Origin: an uncultured Bacteroidota bacterium
Lineage (GTDB): Bacteria > Bacteroidota > Bacteroidia > Flavobacteriales > Flavobacteriaceae
Direction of reading: 5' to 3'
DNA length: 53,565 nt
Assembly: GCA_902598305.1 (NCBI GenBank)
Contig: CACKBL010000011.1
Location: forward strand, 1 to 53,565
Shown: piece by piece, positions 47,716 through 53,565 of the stretch
Layout of the letters: every line of letters starts with the position of its first letter
How positions within the stretch are numbered: the stretch's first letter is position 1
Position numbers and translations under genes: made by a program
Notes under the pieces: model-generated
Databases searched by the model: none
What the model was told of the DNA's origin: nothing
What the model saw: the letters and a program-made list of their open reading frames with translations, nothing else

Positions 47716-48150
47716 AGGTAATTCCATTTTTTCACTTATTTTGATAATTTTTCCTCTTTGTCTGTTTGTATTGTTGCCAACCAATGAGAATTCAAAAATA
47801 TAGTAATTATCATTAGTGCTAATTATTTTTATTGATATCGGTTTTTTTTCAAGATTATTAATTGGATTTTGTTTTTTTAAAACGAATTCACATTCATTGA
47901 CCCAATTTATTTTTGAGGTATCTATTTTGTTATTATAATATTCAATTTCTAGATCATTATTTCTAATAAAATATGAGGTAGATAGTTTATCTCCAATTAT
48001 TCTTTCATACTTGAATGTACCAAATCTGAAATTTGAACAATTCCTCTCAACTTTATAACATGATAAGTTGAGAAATATCAAGAAAAAAATAATTTTTTTA
48101 TTGAGGAGGTGAGGATTAGTCAGAATTTTTAAAAAGTCTAAAAGTCCCAT
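47704..48150 (-). CDS. Small lipoprotein linked to parC in flavobacteria
   Basis: A 148-residue exported lipoprotein: hydrophobic KKIIFFLIFLNLSC with lipidated C31, then a globular domain (YKVERNCSNFRFGTFKYE; WVNECEFVLKKQNP; FEFSLVGNNTNRQRGKIIKI) that probably folds as a small beta-rich unit. Flavobacterial proteins of this pattern sit beside parC and, as I recall, some are mislabelled as DNA topoisomerase IV in databases because of position alone; nothing here looks like a topoisomerase. The ATG at 48150 gives a somewhat long n-region; an ATG at 48189 would be deeper in the XRE gene. It overlaps XRE by 35 bases and converges on parC. Confidence 0.7.
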   Translation of the reverse strand: MGLLDFLKILTNPHLLNKKIIFFLIFLNLSCYKVERNCSNFRFGTFKYERIIGDKLSTSYFIRNNDLEIEYYNNKIDTSKINWVNECEFVLKKQNPINNLEKKPISIKIISTNDNYYIFEFSLVGNNTNRQRGKIIKISEKMELPSKF

Positions 48151-48460
48151 CTTTATAGAAGTGTACGATTGTTTTAATTTCTCTTCCATTATCTTCTTTA
48201 TTATTCGTATTCAAATCAGTTAGTCTATTATACTCCTTTATTGTGCTAATTTCCTCAGTTATAAACCAATCCAATGAAATATTGTCAAAAGAATCTACAA
48301 TTTTAATTAAAAAATTTAAACTAGGCTTATTTCTCCCTGACAAGATATGCGAAACATTTGCCCTCTTTGATTGAATTTTTGTGGCAAATGATGATGGCGT
48401 TAAGTTATTCTCATCCATCAATTTCTTAATTTTTAAAACAATCAATTCATTGTTTATCAT
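48116..48460 (-). CDS. XRE-family helix-turn-helix regulator
   Basis: A 114-residue DNA-binding protein. The Cro/C1-type HTH covers about 5-62: LKIKKLMDENNLTPSSFATK, then IQSKRANVSHILSGRNKPSL with the recognition helix around RANVSHIL, and FLIKIVDSFDNISLDWF as the last helices. The C-terminal 45 residues are hydrophilic (EIKTIVHFYKDGTFRLFK) and may mediate dimerisation or sensing. The true start is the ATG at 48460; an in-frame TTG at 48469 lies inside the palindrome TGTATACA (48461-48468). That copy directly abuts the start codon, so autorepression is likely. The lipoprotein gene overlaps its 3' end by 35 bases. Confidence 0.88.
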   Translation of the reverse strand: MINNELIVLKIKKLMDENNLTPSSFATKIQSKRANVSHILSGRNKPSLNFLIKIVDSFDNISLDWFITEEISTIKEYNRLTDLNTNNKEDNGREIKTIVHFYKDGTFRLFKNSD

Positions 48461-48468
48461 TGTATACA
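48461..48468. promoter_or_regulatory. TGTATACA site at the XRE start
   Basis: A perfect 8-bp palindrome ending one base before the XRE ATG (minus strand). A protein bound here would block translation initiation or early elongation of its own gene. It is identical to the half-sites at 48630-48647 and 48692-48699. Confidence 0.6.
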
Positions 48469-48629
48469 ATTTAATAATATTTTATAAATTTTAAAAATTA
48501 TAAGAAATATTTGTCAATAAAAACACAGATATTTTATTAAATATATGCTTTAATTTAAACATCTTAATATGCTGATTATATGATATTTAAATATAAATTA
48601 TTTAATTTTGGCTTTAAAAAATTTCCAAA

Positions 48630-48647
48630 TGTATACAATTGTATACA
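48630..48647. promoter_or_regulatory. Double TGTATACA palindrome (18 bp)
   Basis: TGTATACAATTGTATACA is a perfect 18-bp palindrome made of two TGTATACA copies around AT. Chance of such a length is small even in AT-rich DNA. It lies about 44 bases before the M14 gene and about 170 bases from the XRE start, so it is the likely central operator of the divergent pair. The rest of 48469-48690 is featureless AT-rich DNA. Confidence 0.7.
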
Positions 48648-48678
48648 AATTAATAAATTTAATTACTATTTCATTTCA

Positions 48679-48686
48679 TAAATTTG
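48679..48686 (+). promoter_or_regulatory. Candidate -7 promoter element of the M14 gene
   Basis: TAAATTTG is an exact TAnnTTTG box between the double palindrome and the last TGTATACA copy. A start near 48691 would fall at the GTG codon, giving a leaderless or almost leaderless message and placing the last operator copy over the start. A second promoter farther upstream cannot be excluded. Confidence 0.38.
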
Positions 48687-48690
48687 TGAT

Positions 48691-49782
48691 GTGTATACAT
48701 TTGAAAATAAACGATATTTATCACCTGCTGTCCTCGACCAATTACTAATTCATAATAAACTAGATAACTATACATCTATTCTAGGTTATTCCGTCGAAAA
48801 TAGACCTATTCTACTTTCGTCATTTGGTTCTGGTAAAAGAAAGGTTTTGCTTTGGTCACAAATGCATGGAAATGAGAGTACTACTACACGAGCTTTAGTT
48901 CAACTTTTTTCTGACTTAGTTTTAAAAAACTCAAGTTTGTTGGATGATTTATCTATTAAGGTTATATATCAACTAAATCCTGATGGTTCAGATAAATATT
49001 CAAGGTTGAATGCCAATGGAGTTGACCTTAATAGGGATGCTGTAAAAAAATCACAACCAGAATCCAAATTATTAATTAAGCTGTTTAATGTATTCAAGCC
49101 ACATTTTTGCATAAATCTTCATGATCAACGTTCAATTTATGCGGCAGGAAATACAGATTTACCAGCAATAATATCTTTTTTAGCTCCTAGTTTTGATAAA
49201 TCAAAATCAATTAATGAAGTTAGAGCAAGAGCGATGTACATGATTGGAAAATTGTACAAAACTATAAAGTCTGATAAAACTTTGCCAGTGGGACGTTATA
49301 ATGATGATTTTAACATCAATTGTTTTGGTGATTTTTTCACCTCTCAAAATACACCCACAATTCTAATTGAAGCTGGCCACAACCCAAAAGATTTTGGTAG
49401 GAATTTAGTGGTAGCGGAAGTTTATAAGTGTCTTCTAAATTTTTTGAAGCTATTCGCTTATGAAAATAATATAAAACCCCTTACGGATGTTTATTTATCT
49501 ATTCCTAAAAATTACGATCATCTTAGAGATTTAGAAATTATAAATGTGAAATGTTCAAATGGCCTATCAAATAGACTTTTTATTCAATTTTATGAATATT
49601 TAAAGAAAGACAAAATTTATTTTGTTCCTAAAATTGAATCTGAAATTCCGAAGAAACTTTATGGAAATAGAATTATTGATTATTCAAAATTTACCAATAA
49701 ATCCATTGACTTAGAGCAAAATAATCATAAAATTTTAGAAAAATTAAAATTATTCTTAGATTTTAGCTTATTTTTAGAATGA
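48691..49782 (+). CDS. M14-family zinc carboxypeptidase-like protein
   Basis: Zinc peptidase of the carboxypeptidase A/succinylglutamate desuccinylase superfamily, 363 residues. Zinc ligands H59 and E62 (QMHGNEST), H144 (CINLHDQ), substrate contacts R115 (VDLNRDA) and catalytic E227 (LIEAGHNP) are all present. No signal peptide is seen, so it acts in the cytoplasm, perhaps on short peptides or acyl-amino acids. The start is GTG at 48691 because no in-frame ATG precedes the conserved region. An out-of-frame ATG at 48689 opens a 19-codon frame only. It is divergent from the XRE gene, followed after 11 bases by the Lrp-type regulator. Confidence 0.85.
   Translation: MYTFENKRYLSPAVLDQLLIHNKLDNYTSILGYSVENRPILLSSFGSGKRKVLLWSQMHGNESTTTRALVQLFSDLVLKNSSLLDDLSIKVIYQLNPDGSDKYSRLNANGVDLNRDAVKKSQPESKLLIKLFNVFKPHFCINLHDQRSIYAAGNTDLPAIISFLAPSFDKSKSINEVRARAMYMIGKLYKTIKSDKTLPVGRYNDDFNINCFGDFFTSQNTPTILIEAGHNPKDFGRNLVVAEVYKCLLNFLKLFAYENNIKPLTDVYLSIPKNYDHLRDLEIINVKCSNGLSNRLFIQFYEYLKKDKIYFVPKIESEIPKKLYGNRIIDYSKFTNKSIDLEQNNHKILEKLKLFLDFSLFLE
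48692..48699. promoter_or_regulatory. TGTATACA site at the M14 gene start
   Basis: Identical to the other copies and overlapping the first three codons of the GTG-initiated M14 gene (GTG at 48691). Binding here would block the M14-Lrp-ppc unit at its beginning. Confidence 0.6.
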
Positions 49783-49793
49783 ACAACTAAGAA

Positions 49794-50273
49794 ATGAAAA
49801 AAATCAAACTCGACGAAATTGATCACCAAATTCTTGATATTTTAATAGATAATGCTAGAATTCCTTTTACTGACATTTCAAAAAAATTACTTGTATCGGC
49901 CGGTACTGTTCATGTTAGGGTTAAAAAAATGGAAGATGCTGGAATTTTAAAGGGCTCTTCTTTAAATCTAGATTATGAAAAATTAGGATATTCATTTATC
50001 GCTTACATTGGTATATATCTTGAAAGAAATGATTTAACAGAAAAAGTACTTTCAGAACTAGAAAAAATTCCTAACGTGACTGTAGCTCATATAACTACGG
50101 GTAAATTCAATATTTATTGTAAGCTTAGGGCTAGAGATACAAAGCATGCTAAAGATTTAATTTTTACAATAGACGATATTCCTGGAATTTCTAGATCAGA
50201 AACCATGATATCACTTGAAGAAAGTATCAACGATAAGAAGAGATTAATGCACACTATTTTTTCAGATCTATAA
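49794..50273 (+). CDS. Lrp/AsnC-family transcriptional regulator
   Basis: A 159-residue feast/famine regulator. The N-terminal winged HTH is clear (LDEIDHQILDILIDNARIPF, ISKKLLVSAGTVHVRVKKME, about 6-55) and the C-terminal RAM/ACT-like ligand domain follows (YIGIYLERND to about residue 145, including VAHITTGKFNIYCKLRARD). Members sense amino acids and act as octamers or dimers. The position between a peptidase gene and ppc, with gaps of 11 and 8 bases, suggests that it links amino-acid supply to carbon flow; targets are unknown. Confidence 0.93.
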   Translation: MKKIKLDEIDHQILDILIDNARIPFTDISKKLLVSAGTVHVRVKKMEDAGILKGSSLNLDYEKLGYSFIAYIGIYLERNDLTEKVLSELEKIPNVTVAHITTGKFNIYCKLRARDTKHAKDLIFTIDDIPGISRSETMISLEESINDKKRLMHTIFSDL

Positions 50274-50281
50274 ATTTTTAA

Positions 50282-52852
50282 ATGGCTCGTAAGACTAAGC
50301 TCGAAAGGTTTAATGAACATGTTTTATCAAAATTTGAAATATACAACTCTCTATTTCTTACCCTTCCATTTAAGTCAATTTTAAAAACATCACTTTTATT
50401 ACCACTATTTTCTGAACATTGTAAATCCGGTTATAATGAAAAAAAATCACCCTTATTTATAGTTGAATCTTTTTTTGATAAGTATTGTGTTGAATTAACT
50501 GATAAAGAAAAACTTAATCTTATGTTTTCTTTTATTCAGTTTATAGAACGTCAAGTAGTTCTATTTGATGCAATAGAAGATTCTGCTTTTTCAATTGTAA
50601 ATAACATGCACGGTAGAGGAACACTCAGATATATTAAAGAAGAAACAATAGGAAAAGGAAAATTAAAAGAACTCAGTAATTATCTTGAGTCTTTTAAAAT
50701 TAATCTTGTTTTAACAGCCCATCCAACACAGTTTTATCCTGGAAGTGTCCTCGGGATTATCAATGATCTTTCATTTTTTATTTCGGAAGGCAATATTGAT
50801 GAAATTAAAAAATTACTTTTACAGCTTGGTAAGACTAGGTTTTTTAAAAAAAAGAAGCCTACCCCTTTTGATGAGGCAATGAGCTTAATATGGTACCTAG
50901 AAAATATATTTTACACTTCATCTAGTAGAATATATAATTACATTGAACAGAATATTTTAGATGGCGAGAAACTAAAAAATGAACTTTTTAGTTTTGGATT
51001 TTGGCCTTGTGGAGATCGTGACGGAAATCCATATGTCACTCCAGAGATTTCAATTAAAACTGCTGAGAAACTAAAATATTCTATCCAAAGAAATTATTAT
51101 AGAGACTTACGAAAATTAAAGAGGAAAATAACTTTTGATGAAGTTGAAGAAATCATAGATGACGCAGAAAGCAAAATGTATAATTCTTTACTGAATAAAA
51201 GAAATAAAATTAGTCTAGAAGAATTTAAGGTTATGTTAAATAAGGTAGTTGGCATTCTAAATAAGAAGCACAACGGGATATATGTTGAAGAAGTATTAGA
51301 TCTTTCCAATAAAGTCAAAATTTTTGGATATCATTTTGCAAGTCTTGATATTCGTCAAGATTCTCGAGTTTTGAGAAAAGTTTTTATTGAAATTGTAGAC
51401 TCTTTTGAATATAGAAAATTTTTAAATATTCATCTTCCAGAAAAATATGATTCACTGGACCTAGAGAAAAAGATAGATTATCTTTCAAAAGTTAATGGTA
51501 ATATATCTTCTTCTATTTTTAAAGACTCAATAGTCGTTGATACTTTAGGTTCGATTGAGGCAATGAAAATCATTCAACAATTAAATGGTGAAAAAGGATC
51601 GAATCGTTATATAATTTCCAATTGTTCATCTTTGGAGGATGTATTAATTCTATTCGCGTTGATAAGAATAACTGGATGGATTCATCCAACTATTGATATA
51701 ATCCCTTTATTTGAAACTATTACTGATTTGGAAAAATCAATTAATATTTTAAAAGATCTTTATGAGACAAAATTATATCAAAACCATCTTAAAATTAGAA
51801 ACAATAAACAGATTGTAATGCTAGGTTTTTCTGATGGAACCAAAGATGGTGGTTACATTATGGCAAACTGGAGTATATACAAAGCAAAGGAATCCCTATC
51901 CAAATTGTCTCAAGAATTCAACTTTGATATTTCATTTTTTGATGGTAGGGGAGGCCCACCAGCAAGAGGTGGAGGAAATACACACCAATTTTATGCCTCA
52001 TTAGGAGAAAAGATTGCTTCAAACAACATTGAATTAACAGTTCAAGGTCAAACTATTAGTTCAAATTTTGGAACATTGGACTCGAGTCAATTTAATTTAG
52101 AGCAACTATTGAGTTCGGGATTTCAAAACAATGTTCTTGAATCAAATAAAACTAACTTTTCCATAAAAGAAAGAAGAACATTTGAAAAAATAGCTAATAT
52201 TAGTTATAAAAAATACGTTGATCTTAAAGACCATCCAAAGTTTACTGGATATTTGGAAAATATGACAACACTAAAATATTATTCACAAACTAATATAGGT
52301 AGCAGGCCTTCTTCAAGGTCAAAGTCTAAAAAATTGAATTTTGAAGATTTAAGAGCAATACCATTTGTTGGTTCATGGAGCCAATCAAAGCAAAATATTC
52401 CTGGTTTTTATGGAGTTGGAACTGCTTTAAATTATTTTAAAAAAAATAATGATTTTGAAATGGTAAAATCACTTTATAATAATTCCCTATTTTTTAAAAC
52501 TCTTATCGCAAATAGTATGATGAGTTTGTCCAAAACATTTTTTGGTCTTACTAATTATATGGCAGAAGATAAAGAGTACAGCAGTTTTTGGAAAATGTTA
52601 CACTCGGAATTTTTATTAACCAAAAAAATGCTTCTAGAGTTATCTGGACAAAATGAACTTATGGAGGACCAACCTGCCGGAAAAAAGTCAATAGATTTAA
52701 GAGAAGAAATTGTTTTGCCTCTATTAACAATTCAGCAGTTTGCTTTAATGAAAATTAGAAAAAAAGGGACAAATGTTGATGAAAAAGTTTACGAAAAATT
52801 GATTTTGAGATCCCTTTTTGGAAATATTAATGCTAGTAGAAATTCAGCATAG
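50282..52852 (+). CDS. ppc: Phosphoenolpyruvate carboxylase
   Basis: Anaplerotic carboxylation of PEP to oxaloacetate. The 856-residue protein has the catalytic histidine H147 in LVLTAHPTQFYPGSV, the CGDRDGNPYVTP loop (about 242-253), the ASLDIRQDSR segment and the second signature FDGRGGPPARGGG with D554. The C-terminus NINASRNSA matches the short-tail type. PEP carboxylases are usually allosteric, with an acetyl-CoA or aspartate site at the C-terminal end. It follows the Lrp-type regulator by eight bases and ends one base before the convergent aroB stop. Confidence 0.94.
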   Translation: MARKTKLERFNEHVLSKFEIYNSLFLTLPFKSILKTSLLLPLFSEHCKSGYNEKKSPLFIVESFFDKYCVELTDKEKLNLMFSFIQFIERQVVLFDAIEDSAFSIVNNMHGRGTLRYIKEETIGKGKLKELSNYLESFKINLVLTAHPTQFYPGSVLGIINDLSFFISEGNIDEIKKLLLQLGKTRFFKKKKPTPFDEAMSLIWYLENIFYTSSSRIYNYIEQNILDGEKLKNELFSFGFWPCGDRDGNPYVTPEISIKTAEKLKYSIQRNYYRDLRKLKRKITFDEVEEIIDDAESKMYNSLLNKRNKISLEEFKVMLNKVVGILNKKHNGIYVEEVLDLSNKVKIFGYHFASLDIRQDSRVLRKVFIEIVDSFEYRKFLNIHLPEKYDSLDLEKKIDYLSKVNGNISSSIFKDSIVVDTLGSIEAMKIIQQLNGEKGSNRYIISNCSSLEDVLILFALIRITGWIHPTIDIIPLFETITDLEKSINILKDLYETKLYQNHLKIRNNKQIVMLGFSDGTKDGGYIMANWSIYKAKESLSKLSQEFNFDISFFDGRGGPPARGGGNTHQFYASLGEKIASNNIELTVQGQTISSNFGTLDSSQFNLEQLLSSGFQNNVLESNKTNFSIKERRTFEKIANISYKKYVDLKDHPKFTGYLENMTTLKYYSQTNIGSRPSSRSKSKKLNFEDLRAIPFVGSWSQSKQNIPGFYGVGTALNYFKKNNDFEMVKSLYNNSLFFKTLIANSMMSLSKTFFGLTNYMAEDKEYSSFWKMLHSEFLLTKKMLLELSGQNELMEDQPAGKKSIDLREEIVLPLLTIQQFALMKIRKKGTNVDEKVYEKLILRSLFGNINASRNSA

Positions 52853-52853
52853 G

Positions 52854-53565
52854 TTAAGAATTGTAAAATTCAAATGATTCAATAACTATCTTTTTTGGAA
52901 CTTCTATATCTATTTTTATTTTACCGATTTCATAAAGTAATACAAAGAGAACTTTTTCACCCCTATTTTTCTTATCAAACTTTACGAGTTTTAAGATTGA
53001 TTTTAAATCTTCCTTATTAATTTTGACTTTTTTGAAGTTATTGTTTATTGTCTGCTTAATATTTTTACATTGTTCATAAGGCAACTTCAAAATTTTATAC
53101 GAAATATAGCTTTCTAATATCATCCCAATAGAAATGGCCTCTCCATGAAGAAGGGTTTTTGTTTTCTTTTTACCAAGAAAATGACTTTCAATTGCATGAC
53201 CAAGAGTATGTCCAAAATTTAGAATTTTCCTGAAATTTTTTTCTTTCGGATCCCTATTTACTACTTCATTTTTAATTTTAATCGAATTATAAATTAATTC
53301 AGTACTCAATTTTGAATCTATATTTTTTAATTCCGATAAAGTTTTATAGTAGTTTTTTTCAAAAATTAATCCGTGTTTTAACATTTCAGCGAATCCACTG
53401 TTAATTTCTCTCTTAGGTAGTGTTTCTAAAAATGAAGTATCAATTAAAATTAATTTTGGATAATTAAATACACCAACCTGATTTTTTAACCTCCCAATGT
53501 TTATTCCTACTTTGCCACCAATTGAAGCATCAACTATTGAAAGTAATGTAGTTGGTACATTTATA
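52854..53565 (-). CDS. aroB: 3-Dehydroquinate synthase (N-terminal part missing at window edge)
   Basis: Second enzyme of the shikimate pathway, NAD- and zinc-dependent. The frame runs off the right edge: it reads NVPTTLLSIVDASIGGKVGI and continues through FAEMLKHG to the end. Zinc-ligand regions are visible in the family positions (RKILNFGHTLGHAIE and LLHGEAISIGM). About 237 codons are present, so roughly 115 N-terminal residues (the NAD-binding part) lie outside the window. An internal ATG at 53384 is not the start, since the family sequence continues upstream in frame. It converges on ppc with a one-base gap. Confidence 0.93.
   Translation of the reverse strand, partial: INVPTTLLSIVDASIGGKVGINIGRLKNQVGVFNYPKLILIDTSFLETLPKREINSGFAEMLKHGLIFEKNYYKTLSELKNIDSKLSTELIYNSIKIKNEVVNRDPKEKNFRKILNFGHTLGHAIESHFLGKKKTKTLLHGEAISIGMILESYISYKILKLPYEQCKNIKQTINNNFKKVKINKEDLKSILKLVKFDKKNRGEKVLFVLLYEIGKIKIDIEVPKKIVIESFEFYNS

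Noticed and set aside
48689-48748. 19-codon frame starting at ATG 48689, overlapping the M14 start
   Set aside because: Too short, low-complexity product, and the predicted transcript start may exclude its ATG.
1-53565. tRNA, rRNA, CRISPR, insertion sequences, prophage or toxin-antitoxin loci
   Set aside because: No cloverleaf-like, repeat-spacer, transposase or inverted-terminal-repeat pattern was found by reading; the XRE gene lacks a toxin-like partner.

Overview
The window is a gene-dense, AT-rich (roughly 70% AT by eye) stretch of a Bacteroidota chromosome, most likely a streamlined flavobacterium of the marine type. Lineage clues are a PF14905-type TonB-dependent outer-membrane protein, a DUF5117-type zinc metalloprotease, the 59-residue CAL67264-type membrane protein, flavobacterial-style ParE/ParC, PurC and PhoH, and several TAnnTTTG boxes (the Bacteroidota -7 promoter element) just upstream of genes. 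I found no rRNA, tRNA, CRISPR array, insertion sequence or phage gene. No gene-free stretch exceeds 300 bases; the longest is the ~230 bp between the XRE regulator and the M14 peptidase gene.

Layout. 1-6633 (+): ilvD-ilvB-ilvN-ilvC-ilvA, with every junction overlapping, a complete isoleucine/valine pathway apart from the aminotransferase. 6630-9771: a DASS-type transporter (-) divergent from a GapN-like aldehyde dehydrogenase (+). 9773-15533 (-): leuA-leuC-leuD-cimA/leuA2-leuB. 15667-18698: an unrecognised 526-aa helical protein, an RluA-family pseudouridine synthase and panB (which uses the valine-pathway intermediate 2-oxoisovalerate). 18829-24315 (+): dnaK behind a sigma-54-like promoter, a PAS-UbiA fusion, a CPBP protease, a tiny membrane protein and an alpha/beta hydrolase. 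24304-31012 (mostly -): GNAT, fumC, a 53-aa membrane peptide (+), a TonB-dependent barrel, an ArsC/Spx-like protein, a HAD phosphatase and prfB with its +1 programmed frameshift. 31087-39050 (+): metalloprotease, threonine aldolase, oligopeptidase B-like lipoprotein, then a two-gene PLP unit that fits the first steps of sulfonolipid (capnine) synthesis. 39047-41159 (-): dnaN and a SAM hydroxide adenosyltransferase. 41249-47715 (+): phoH, purC, parE, parC. 47704-48460 (-): a small lipoprotein and an XRE regulator. 48691-52852 (+): M14 peptidase, Lrp/AsnC regulator and ppc. 52854 to the right edge (-): aroB, cut by the window.

Much of the window is core biosynthesis. The most interesting items are: four copies of the 8-bp palindrome TGTATACA, two fused into an 18-bp perfect palindrome, between the XRE gene and the M14-Lrp-ppc unit, with single copies touching both start codons; a GG-N10-GC sigma-54-type promoter with an upstream TGACA/TGTCA inverted repeat before dnaK; a PAS domain fused in frame to a UbiA prenyltransferase; the candidate cysteate synthase/cysteate acyltransferase pair behind its own promoter; and a TonB-receptor gene whose signal peptide lies upstream of every conventional start codon.
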